From contig JAYMTA010000696.1 in NCBI GenBank assembly GCA_036897625.1, positions 1 through 25,131 of the forward strand: DNA of 25,131 nucleotides, given 5' to 3'. Below, in pieces: positions 1 through 9,574 of this stretch (position 1 is the stretch's first letter; each line of letters opens with the position of its first letter). Source of the stretch: Pelargonium cotyledonis (lineage: Eukaryota > Streptophyta > Magnoliopsida > Geraniales > Geraniaceae). The notes beneath the pieces were generated by a model. That model was not told the DNA's origin and did no database searches. It saw only the letters and a program-made list of their open reading frames with translations. Made by a program: the position numbers and the translations under genes.

Positions 1-88
1 CAATTTTGAACTATTTTGAAACACTTGAAAGTTTAGTGACTAAATCCAAACGTTTTGGATAGTTCAGAGACTAAATTGAACATTTTCC
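1..88. mobile_element. Partial Mutator-type MITE end (right arm, cut by window edge)
   Basis: The stretch ends in a 'tagttcagagactaaattg' then 'aacattttcc' pattern. This resembles the terminal arm of the complete MULE-type MITE at 11077-11474, which ends 'tagttcgggaaccatttt' then 'ggacatttttcc'. The left arm, if present, lies outside the window, so no target duplication can be tested. The assignment rests on similarity to the second element only. Confidence 0.35.
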
Positions 89-1500
89 ATATTATTAATA
101 TAAAGTTTTGCATCCTAGGAAATGCCAACCTAGGGAGGAAGAGAGTATTAAGTTTTGCACTAGTTGGTCAAACATTCATCACATGTTGATAATTTTGTGG
201 CCCCAAACCAAAAAACACACCCGTACCCCGCAATTTTCAAAATCTCCTAAAATAGCAAGATAACCCAACCTAACCTAACACCCCCAAAAATATCATTTGT
301 AGATTCATCATCAACACTTGCTACATCAAAACATATTAAAGTACCAGCCTCTATGTCTATGTCTATGTCTATGTCTATGCTACGCTACATGGTCAAATTA
401 ACCCTCCCTCTTGTATATATTTGGGCTCTCAAACAAAGCACACCCAATCCCACCATTTTCAGTTCCTCCTCAAAGTAGCTATCTTACCAAATTTACCACT
501 CTCAAAAACCAATACCAATTTTGTAGGTTCATCACCACCACAAGCTAATTTCACACTAAAGTAGCTGCCTTTCCATTACCTACCTTACATTGACCTTTTC
601 TTTAACCCTTTCATATAAATTACAAATTCTTAGTTAACCTCTCACAAAACAAGATGATATCACCGTGCCATGTCATCGCAACACGACGTCATATAGTTGC
701 ACAATATAGACACTGCATTATCATAATATTTTATTTTAACTTAAATTGCAATTACAAATGTGAACAATTTGAAACAAATACATATACTTATGAACCACGT
801 AAAAACGATATGTATAATTTAGAGACAAAATTGTAAGAAAATAAATAAATTAGATACCTATTTAGATCAAACAAAGAGTTTAAGGACTAAAATAAAACAT
901 TATTCTTTATATATTTGTTGTATTTTGCATTTGCATACGAGAAAAACAAAAAATTGTCTGGCTCATATTCATTTTTCTCATACAATATTTACCAATACTC
1001 AATAGCTCTCTCTTTCAATCCAAATTACGCGATTCATACCTTCAACAATAAGACTCAAACTCAAGACCTAAAAAGGAAATTTGAAGCGCTTAAATCAATC
1101 GGCATAACTTGTCTCGGTAATTTGGTTATAGTTTTTACATGGTACAAGAAACTCCTCCAAAATTATTGTCCATAATATTAAAAGTATTTTTTATTATTAT
1201 TAAAATTGGATTTTAATGATTAATATGAAAGGATGAAAATAAAAATAGTAGATAATATTAAGGATATATACAATGAAAATAATTTGACTTGACTAAAAAA
1301 AACAAAAACCAGTACATTCAGGAGTCATGATCCAGTTGATGCCAGTGAAAACCACCTCCAAAGCAATTACAGCCACTAGCTCAAGGCCCATGGCCCACAA
1401 TTAAGGAGTATGAAATCCCATAAATACCCCTCGCCCAATCACGTTTAAGCAATAGATCCACCCCCGACTCCTGGCCACACGTTTAGATACGCGCTGCAGT
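89..1500. other. AT-rich upstream DNA of the LNK2 gene
   Basis: No supported gene. Short open frames at 654-836 and 915-1175 have low-complexity AT-rich composition and no recognisable family. The region includes the hexamer repeat at 350-379. It also has one evening-element-like octamer-plus, AAAATATCA at 287-295, which differs from the canonical AAAATATCT at the last base. That site lies about 1.5 kb upstream of the start codon, so its relevance is uncertain. Confidence 0.6.
350..379. repeat. Hexamer tandem repeat (TCTATG)x5
   Basis: Five uninterrupted copies of the 6-bp unit TCTATG, read directly from the sequence. It lies in upstream non-coding DNA. Confidence 0.95.
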
Positions 1501-1519
1501 CACGTGAAGTGGGTCCCAC
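1501..1519. promoter_or_regulatory. G-box next to a class I TCP site, LNK2 promoter
   Basis: A G-box core CACGTG occupies 1501-1506, inside the 8-bp palindrome TCACGTGA at 1500-1507. Two bases later GTGGGTCCCAC (1509-1519) is a perfect match to the class I TCP consensus GTGGGNCCCAC. A CCAAT motif follows at 1545-1549, and a pyrimidine-rich leader-like tract (about 1580-1625) comes next. No clear TATA box is visible. Position relative to the LNK2 start at 1811 is typical of a proximal promoter. G-boxes bind bZIP and bHLH factors such as HY5 and PIFs, and TCP sites are used in clock gene promoters. That these particular sites act here is inference. Confidence 0.55.
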
Positions 1520-1734
1520 TGCCCTCCACTCGTTCCTGCCTCTTCCAATAAGCAAAAAAAAAAAGAAAAAATCTAACATCCCTTTTCTTCTCGTCTCTTC
1601 TCTTCTGGTTTCACTCGTTTTGTTTTGGACGCTCTCACATCTCAAGCTTCTCATTTCTCAACTGTTACTGCGATCCTTTGCGGTTTATCCGCTGCAATTT
1701 CTCTTAATTGAGCTGTGCTTCTTGGAGGTCGGAG

Positions 1735-1797
1735 ATGCTCGAGTCATTTCGCTGGAGTCCTGGTTCTGATTCGGTGTTGTTTGTTGAATTTTGCTGA
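1735..1797 (+). CDS. Upstream ORF 1 in the LNK2 leader (20 aa)
   Basis: This is the first ATG after the pyrimidine-rich tract that probably marks the transcription start near 1580-1625. It encodes 20 residues (MLESFRWSPG then SDSVLFVEFC) and stops at TGA 1795-1797, 13 bases before the main LNK2 ATG at 1811. The stop overlaps the next ATG as TGATG. No peptide family is recognised. It matters only if the transcript begins upstream of 1735, which the sequence suggests but does not prove. Confidence 0.45.
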   Translation: MLESFRWSPGSDSVLFVEFC

Positions 1798-4700
1798 TGT
1801 TTCTCCAGATATGTTTGATTGGAACGACGAAGAGGTAAATTATTATTTTTTTTGGAATAATTTTTAGGTCCAACTTCTATTTTATATATATTTTTTCTAA
1901 TTTAGATTAGAAGTGTGAATGTGGAAGGAAATATAGTTTGATACTCACGAAATAGCTGAAACTGTAGGTTGTTTCTGCTCCGTTTTTTTTTCTGTCTATT
2001 TCTGTGTCTCAAATGGTCTGTAAGTTGTTTTTGTTTTATTTTATTGTGGTTTTGGTGTGCTTGACAAGGATTTGTGGGCGGTAATTGGGAAAATAAGAAA
2101 TTTGATTTCTGTATCTGGTCTTGAATCCGTGATTGCAAACGGAGAATAGCTGGTTTTATATACCAGCTATGTATAAATTTCATAGGAATTGTTCCCGATT
2201 ATGTGACTAATTCACATTAGGATTTTTAGTTGCTTTAGATCTGGGGAGTTTTCAACAGAGCATGTCAAAACTGAGTCTTTGAGGTTGAAGTGTTTTTCCT
2301 TAAGCAAAATTTAGGACTGTTATAGTGTATGAATTCATGTAATTTTTTTAAAAGTCGCAATGGATGAAACAGTCAAACAGAGTAGCACTCTGGAGGAAGA
2401 TCATCCCATTGTTGTGTGGAAATCGGTCATCAGGGGCCAAATCTGCTCCAAGATTTAGCCTTAGCCCTAGAACGAACTTTTGACAAGAAGCCTGGAGACC
2501 ACACATCATCTTTTATTTGAGACTTTAAAAAGTTGTTTTGATAGAGGAAAGAGGAAACCATTGTACACAGACATTCCTACTTTTCATTTTTGGATAGCCA
2601 TAAGTGAGGGAAGAGAGCTATGGAGGAATTTAGTTTTTTTTTGGACTCGCACTAAAGTTCACTTACTAGTGGAAAGCAAGGGAGTGAAATCAAATAGTAT
2701 ATTATATCCTAAATTTCAAAAAACATAAAAACTTCAAAGTAAATATAATAAATTCAATTTCCTCGTCTCCTGATGCATGTTTAGACAAGTACAAAGAAGC
2801 CCTGAGTTTTCTTTGTTTCCTACTATAACTGCCAGACAAGTTGTAGTTGTCACTGTATAGTACTACCTCCCTTTCAAATTAAATGTCTTTCTAGAGTTAT
2901 TTTTTGTAACAAATTAAATGTCACTTTCTACTTTTAACAAATATATACATATGATTTCCCATAATATCCTTTATCATCATAAATAGTAGTACTAGTAATA
3001 ATGACTTTCATATAGAAGATAAAAGTTTTAGCATACAAGTTATTTAAATATACTAGTAGTAGTGGACTAAAAATGATGAGTTTTGTGTCTTTTAGTTAAG
3101 GGTAAAAAAGTCATTTAACAATTTTTCTTAATATGTGTGAAAAACTCTAAAACGACATTTAATTTGAAACGGAGTTAGTATATTCTCCAAAAAATTAGAA
3201 TGCCAGACAGATTAGGGTTAAGCAAGGGTTTTCCACAAGAAATAAGAGATTGAATTAGGAAACAAAGAGGGTTACAAAGAGTCGGAGACAAGGGAAATCC
3301 GAAGAAAGGGTAAAACAGAATTACATCAAGAGAGAGGAGTGGATAGAAAACTCAGCAATACATACGTAGAAATTGGAAATGATATATGTTATATTTATAT
3401 AATCTGTTAGTGGAAGAAAGCCTTTGTATAGGGAAGTACAAGAATTGATTAGTCTACAAGTAGGAAAAGTGCCTAGCTCAAGGATTATCTAAGAGATACT
3501 TCAACTATTCTAGTTATGGTATACATCAAGAAATGACATAAATCATGGAATTCTAGATATTTCATCATTGTATACAATATTATTGAAAAGCTAGGTGAAA
3601 GTAAATACCTATAGGGTTTACATGGCAACCCGACAGAAACCCTAGTATGTAGACTAACTAATATCTATAATCTTAACCTAAATAGGAAAACTAGAAATAG
3701 TAACTACTAGACCTACTAAAATTAGAAAAAAGCAATAATACATAATTATCAGATTAGAGGTTTTTGCTTGGTACCCTTGCTATTAGAATTTTGAATTTTC
3801 TTATATTTAAGCTATAGGTAAAAGATACTTGCGAAGGTCACTGGGTTCGCATGGTTGAACCCCCTTTTCATATATGGGAAGAGAGAAATAGATTACTTCA
3901 TCTGCGAGACTGCAGGATATCAATTCATTTTGTTCAGCTAACGTGATAAAAATATTCGTGAGGCATAAGACATTGGGCTTTCTATTTCTCTGGGATGAAA
4001 ATTATTGTTTTTAGCACTTGGAGCATCCACAATGGCGGTGTAATAAGAGGATAATGTTTGGTTTTGAAAGTTATGTAACTTTTTGGGTTGTGAGAGTACA
4101 ATGCTGATTGACCGGTTGATGGTATTCAGATATTGAAAGTTATTCAACTTGTTTTTTTAGTAGTTGGATTTGTTTGTGGACCTTGGCTACTAACCTATTC
4201 CTTTTTGGAGAATAATCTATTTTATGGGAAAGATTTGATCAAAGAGAGCATAATGACGGGATGATGTGGCATATGCTATTATCCCCTAATAGTGTAAACC
4301 ACTGCAGATTCCCTTAGTTCTATTTCTAATAGTGTGAACCATTGCAGATTCCCTTAATTCTATTTCTAATAGTGTAAACCATTGGGGATGCCATAGTGGT
4401 ATTTACAAGCCATAGCCAAAAGTGTCTATGGATGAATCTTGCACTTGTATCCCATCCATTCCTGCAGCCTACATGTGGGTTCTATCAAGGTTACAGTCTC
4501 AGGCAAAACAAAGTTGCTTGTGCAGACTCTGCAAAATGTTTCCAGGAACCCTAATGTTCCTCCATCTGACAAGCATTTGTCTCAGTGGCATCACCCTATG
4601 CAAGATACTGAGAGGTCTTGAGTTCAAGCCCTCTCCCCCAAATTGTACCTATAATCTTATAAAGGAAAAGAATTCAATTTCTTCCAAACATTTTTGATAG

Positions 4701-5075
4701 GTTCCAACTTTATCAGGGTTTCTATCAATTGATATAAAATTCAACGTTTAAGTATGCCAGAGGATAATTATGCAGATGAGACTTGTATTTTTTAAAGAAA
4801 AATATGCTTATAATAATCCACTGGTTGATTATAAATATAGCTATTATATAACTCAGTTGCCTGGTTGTTTCTAAGGAATACCACTAGTCATTATCAAGGG
4901 TGATTGGCTCATCTTGCTTCCTGTTAACATTATCAGACCATCAGTTTCTTTCTTCACTTTTGGAAATTGATATAATTAAATTGTAACTTTGAATGTCTTG
5001 TTATTAAAATGAAGTGATATGCTCTCAACAATGGGAAAACATTCTCACTGGTAACTGCTTGCAAAACTTGATTTG

Positions 5076-5140
<65 letters not shown>

Positions 5141-5289
5141 ACAACTCTATTAACAGTGCTGGTGAAAAATTACTATCTCATCAATCATTTGTGCTGTCAA
5201 TTGGTTGAAGAATCATTCTTCAGTCGGTTGTTGTTCTCAAAAGTCATGGTGATGCTTAATACTTGTGTTCTCAGCTTGCAAACATAGTA
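1797..5289 (+). CDS. Upstream ORF 2, overlapping the LNK2 start out of frame (16 aa, spliced)
   Basis: An ATG at 1797-1799 opens a frame offset by +2 from the main ATG at 1811. It runs through coding exon 1 (to 1834) and, once intron 1 is removed, ends at a TAG in exon 2 (5287-5289), giving 16 residues. Ribosomes that start here would pass the main start codon. The overlap with the stop of upstream ORF 1 would allow termination-reinitiation. Regulatory effect is inference. Confidence 0.4.
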
Positions 5290-8200
5290 TGGGGTGAGGC
5301 TTGTGACAGTGATGATCATATTGTGCCTTTTCAAAAGGGAAGTGAAGACTATGAAAACAAGGAGTGGAATCATGAAGATTCTGTGAGACAAACTGGCCAA
5401 AACATACATGGGAATAAGAATGAAGCTCATGGAAGAAAGCTGGATACTGATTCTAATTACAGCACAAATAAAGGGATGGCTACCTCAGGATTTAGCGTGG
5501 ACTCATGGCCCAAGTCATCATTATCAAATGCCACTAAAACTGGTCAGAATAGCATGGCTACTGAAGTTTCAAAAAATATAAATGAAACTACAAAATATGG
5601 TTCATCTGGAGGTAATGGGAGTTTCAAGTATTAAAATAAATGTGGATGGTGTAGTATTTTATGAGTTTATTATTTCTAACTATACATTATTTTCATCAGA
5701 GACTGCAGAACTTGTTAGTGAACTTGAAGTTTTTGAAACTCCAGATAAAAGTAAGGAACAAGGAGGCTTTGTTGATGATGGCTGGGCTAACATTGGAAGC
5801 TTTGATGATTTTGACCGGATCTTCAGGTACTGCAAAATTTGGCCTATCTTCTGAAGCCTCTTTGTGTCAGCATCTTGAAAAGGAAGCTTGCCATCAGACA
5901 GAAATAATCTTATTTTATGTCAATTCAATTTTCAAGCTTGATTCGTGGATCTTAAAATTTTATTTCAAACACTTATTGGAAGAGAACCAAAACTTTTTTC
6001 AGACATGGTATAAACTACTCTGATCATTTGCTTTCAGTTTGACTAGCCTATACACTTTTGTTGGAAATATTGCAATCTGAAATTGACAACAACTTCAATA
6101 ATTTGGTCTTTCGTGTATGTTCAGTTGTTCACAATTATTGTTATGCTGCATTTCTTGGATTTTTCTTTTTCACTGCAATGTTTTAACTAAAATTAGACCT
6201 AATACCGATGTTTTAAGTATTAGATGAATGCACATCAATTCTTTAAGAGTTTGGTGAGTTGGCTTAGCTTCATTATGAGAAAGTGTCCTATATTGCTACA
6301 TTGCAATCATATTCTATTCCTTTCCACACCCATTTATTCTTCTCATTTACAAGGATATCCATCTGACTCCATATTCTCACAAGTGATGATTTTGCAGCAA
6401 TGATGATCAGATATTTGGAAATGCAAGTCTTGGTAATGCTGATGAGTTGTGGTCCCCTTCGAAACATGTAAGTGACAGCCCAGTGAAATCATTTCCCATA
6501 TCTGTGGATTCTCCAGATTTGGGGTTAGGAACATTAAGGAATACATCTGAGCATCTAGGGATCAAAACAGAATATATGCTTGATGATGAGTCTTTTACTC
6601 TTGGTTGTGGGAAAATGGATGATCCTTCATATCATGGTCCGCAGAATTCGAATGCAATCATAGACCATTTACAATATGCTGGAGGCCAAAATAAGCCCAT
6701 GGAGCAGGTGTGAACATACTATTCAATATGTTAATTACTATTCATGCTGCTTACTTGAACGAGAGAACCTAGGAAAGGGCTTATATTTTCTTTGGTTTTT
6801 GCAGACGGATTCAGGCGTGTTAGGAAAGACATCTGTTGAAAAGTCTTATGTTACTTCTCAAAATGTTGTGGCCCAAAATGAATTTGCCGATAAGGTACGG
6901 GTGATTGCAAATTTCCATGATGAACTTCCCAATTAAAGTTTCCCTTGGTTGTTTGCTCATTTGTTAAAAGGGAAGCATTGAGATTTGAAGTTAAAAATAG
7001 GTTTAAACTATCCCTGATCTTGTGTTCTCTGCATTCTAGTTTTAAATCAACCGATGAATGTTTCCATCAGCCATGGATTGACAAAACAACAATATAGTAT
7101 TTTAATATTACTATTGATTTTACTAGAACCTTTTACGTGAATCTGCTACAAGAGGTCTTCTTTCATTGTTCCAAGACTTTCTAGCCTCCATCCTGCCATT
7201 ACCTTCACAAGTTACTCTAAGTAGAATCTTACTGACTTTCCTCTGGTCTTTTTTCTTTTCGTTTTATCATTACATGCCCTCTCATAAAACTAATATTGAC
7301 TGAAATAGGTTACCAGCAACCAGACGGACACTAAGTAGGGTTCTGGTTTCATTGACTTTGGGGGGTGTGATCTGAATCAATTATGTTTCTTTAGATGGTG
7401 GTTCTGAAGATCACTGGAATAACAATTATATTTCTTCATGTGCAGATATATAGTAATAGGCGAAGAAAACTTTTGAAAAGTCTGAATTCTGAAGAAAACA
7501 GTGGGTGGCCTTCACCTGGAAATACATCTGGACAATTCAAGAAACAGCTGTCACCCTCGATAGTGCAATCTCTGACCCCTTTAATTCTCAGTCAGCAGAG
7601 GCAGCTTCAAGGACCAGAATCTTTGCACTACCAGCACGTCTCTAATCAATTTGTGCCCATGTCTGCTCATGGAAATCTCACACAACCTTGCCTTACCCTC
7701 TCTATGCCACCCCAGATGCAGTCTCGGGAGCTAAAGCATCAGCCTTTGCTTTATGGTTATGAAGCATCTCCAGTTAAGGCAATATCAGTCAACAAGTCAG
7801 CAGACACTTCTGTGAAACATCAGACCATGACACCTCAAGAGAAAATAGAAAAACTAAGGAGGCGGCAACAGATGCAGGCAATGCTTGCCATCAAGAAACA
7901 GCAGCAGCAGTTTAATCACCAAACATCTTCTACCAATAATTGCAACACTGAAATCTGTCCTCAAGATAATCAAACTCAGCATGTGGAGGGAGCTGATCAG
8001 GAAGTTGAAGATCTAAGCAATCTTCCCTCTCTTGATCCAAGTTCAGCTATAGACCGTGATGACTCAAATGCCATCTCTGTAGCAGTTGATGGTTATTCAT
8101 GGGAGGAAATAATACTTAACCAGCTTCAAGATACTGTTGCAAAGGTGTGTTGACTCACATGTGAATTGTTTTCCTGGTTGAGTAATTTTGTGCATAGTTA

Positions 8201-9574
8201 CAATACCAAAGCAATGTTTTACTACAGTTGGACATGAAAATAAGACTCTGCATACGAGATAGCTTGTTCCGGTTGGGCCAAAGTGCGGTGCAGAGGCAAT
8301 ATGCTAGTGAAACAAGCAGTACTAGCAAAAGTAGCAGGGATGAACATAGAACTGTTGGGAAAGAAGAAATCAATAACCGTAACAGGTTAGTGAAGTGTTG
8401 TAGTTCTCTTGTTTTGCTTATTCAAATAAGACATTTATTCATCCCATGTATGTAAAAGATTAAATTGAATGGTCAATTACTTTTAGTATACTTGTTTTGT
8501 TTATCTCCAAGTGGGATGTTTATTCAGTCCACACATGTGAAAGATTTAGTATACTGTCATGATAATGGATAGTTGATGGCTTATATTTCATGATTATGAA
8601 TATTAGATAGGTTACTATTTATTCTTTCGAAGAAAAAAATTAAATAATCCATTTTATAAGTCATAACTATCTTTGGGGGTGAACATTTGCAAAATTTCCA
8701 CATATGTTATTTTTATACACAAAATGGTAACGGTCCTATTATTTTTCCTGCTTTACTTGGTTTTTTTTTGTATTCAGAAAAATGTTCTATATCTGCCATT
8801 TTTATTTTTCTGACATTTAATTGTCAAATGTTTGTTAAATAATATGGTCAATATGAGGATTGGTCCATACTCATCATTTTATGATCATATTATCTTCTCA
8901 TTCGATTCATTGGAAGAACATCTTGCAGCACTTTCATCCAATGAAATCTAATCTTTCAACCCTCAACCTCATTGCTATCAGAGCGTTATGGTTAACTAGA
9001 GTATCAATGGGCTTGTTATTTTGGTTACATGTCACGTATGTGTTGTTCGCTGTTAGTTCAGTCACTCCTATAAAAATTTATTCCCTCTATGTGAATTTCA
9101 TAGTTCATATTGTGAAAAACACATATCTCCAATCTACCTTTACTGTGTAAACAAGGTTCAGTTACAAGTATTTGAATGAGAAGATTAATTTTTTCCTTAT
9201 CTCCTTCCTTGATATAATGTTATGTAAGGTATGCAAGGATGCCGGATGCAGAAACAAAGACCAATCATATAGATCGAACAGTGGCTCATTTGCTCTTCCA
9301 TAGGAATTTGGAGATGCCTGAATCACCTGCTTCAACAAAGCTTCGATGTGACCCCAAAACAACAGGTCCAAAGAACTTGGCTATGGAATGTTTGCCTGAG
9401 AACTCTAAAATTAAGCAATCTTTTCCTCATCAAAGGTCTCAAGATCCTTGCCCGTTGGCTGAGCCCCAGCATGTGGATCAGTTCCAAAGTAGTTTTTACT
9501 TGGAAATTTCTGAGAATGCATCTATCACTGGCCCTGCAGATGGAGAAACTATGGAGGTTGAAGCTTCTCAATAA
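1811..9574 (+). CDS. LNK2: LNK2-like night light-inducible and clock-regulated protein, 8 coding exons, 696 aa
   Basis: Coding exons: 1811-1834, 5275-5611, 5700-5826, 6398-6707, 6805-6894, 7446-8144, 8228-8385, 9229-9574 (2,091 nt, all joins in frame at GT-AG sites). The N-terminus MFDWNDEELANIVWGEA, then DDHIVPF, is the LNK2 signature; LNK1 starts differently. Other family blocks follow: GWANIGSFDDFDRIF (exon 3), MTPQEKIEKLRRRQQMQAM plus a Gln run (exon 6), DMKIRLCIRDSLFRL (exon 7), and RYARMPDAET with DRTVAHLLFHR (exon 8). LNK proteins are nuclear transcriptional co-activators. They have no DNA-binding domain, are recruited by RVE8/RVE4 MYB factors, and drive afternoon and evening clock genes such as PRR5 and TOC1. 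Length is close to Arabidopsis LNK2 (about 670 aa). The protein ends at EASQ, without the short basic tail I recall from the Arabidopsis protein. The last acceptor is AAG at 9226-9228; a second AAG 9 bases on would drop Tyr-Ala-Arg, which the family keeps. Confidence 0.93.
2863..3178. mobile_element. Stowaway-type MITE in LNK2 intron 1
   Basis: Left terminus 2863-2887 reads CTACCTCCCTTTC followed by AAATTAAATGTC. The reverse complement of 3154-3178 reads CTAACTCCGTTTC followed by the same AAATTAAATGTC, so 23 of 25 positions match. Similarity continues inward for about 45 bp with small gaps. The element is flanked by TA on both sides (2861-2862 and 3179-3180), the expected target of the Tc1/mariner-Stowaway group. 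CTCCNTCC-type ends and the short length of 316 bp fit. No transposase is encoded. A second copy of the CAAATTAAATGTC motif lies inside at 2910-2922. Confidence 0.88.
4020..4394. mobile_element. MITE-like element with terminal repeats, superfamily unresolved
   Basis: The left end (4020-4035) is GGAGCATCCACAATGG. The reverse complement of the right end (4379-4394) is ATGGCATCCCCAATGG, sharing GCATCC-CAATGG. Further inward both arms carry a related TATTA-GGGGATAAT segment. The right arm holds tandem copies of a 40-bp unit. No clear target duplication was found, so the superfamily is left open. It lies in LNK2 intron 1. Confidence 0.55.
4288..4384. repeat. 40-bp tandem repeat, about 2.4 copies
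   Basis: Copies at 4288-4327 and 4328-4367, with a partial third at 4368-4384. The two full copies differ at three positions. Each unit opens with AATAGTGTAAACCA-TGCAG and ends TTCTATTTCT. The unit contains the terminal motif of the surrounding MITE-like element, so the array looks like amplification of one terminus. Confidence 0.9.
4575..4640 (+). mobile_element. Possible tRNA-derived SINE fragment
   Basis: A box-A-like stretch (GTCTCAGTGGCATCACC, about 4578-4594) is followed roughly 30 bp later by a box-B-like GAGTTCAAGCCC (about 4619-4630) and a C-rich run. This arrangement and wording resemble the heads of plant SINEs. No poly-A or poly-T tail with a target duplication was identified, so the call is weak. 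Confidence 0.25.
5078..5138. repeat. Compound microsatellite (CT)n(CA)n
   Basis: An uninterrupted CT run of about 18 units (5078-5113) passes directly into about 12 CA units (to 5138). It ends 136 bp upstream of LNK2 exon 2. It is likely to vary in length between individuals. Confidence 0.97.
8386..9228 (+). other. LNK2 intron 7 with an imperfect duplication and a possible retrotransposon primer-site relic
   Basis: The intron contains two related segments of about 58 bp (8407-8465 and 8490-8547). Both have a CTTGTTTTG-TTAT start, TTTATTCA in the middle and GTAAAAGATT or GTGAAAGATT at the end. Near 8973-8984, TGCTATCAGAGC resembles the plant LTR-retrotransposon primer binding site TGGTATCAGAGC complementary to initiator tRNA-Met. 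No flanking LTR or coding sequence is seen. Confidence 0.4.

Larger units (their letters stand above)
1835..5274 (+). other. LNK2 intron 1 (3,440 bp), rich in insertions
   Basis: It starts with GTAAAT after only eight codons and ends at TCAG before exon 2. It carries a Stowaway MITE (2863-3178), a MITE-like element with 40-bp tandem repeats (4020-4394), a possible SINE-like segment (about 4575-4640) and a compound microsatellite (5078-5138). The remaining AT-rich DNA contains no open frame with a recognisable product. The 2480-2728 frame has no clear start and no family resemblance. Confidence 0.85.

Noticed and set aside
654..1175. Two 60-86 codon frames upstream of LNK2
   Set aside because: AT-driven composition, no domain, no splice or promoter context; best explained as chance.
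4288..4384. Direct repeats resembling a short CRISPR-like array
   Set aside because: The copies are contiguous with no spacers, and the sequence is a plant intron with a transposon around it.
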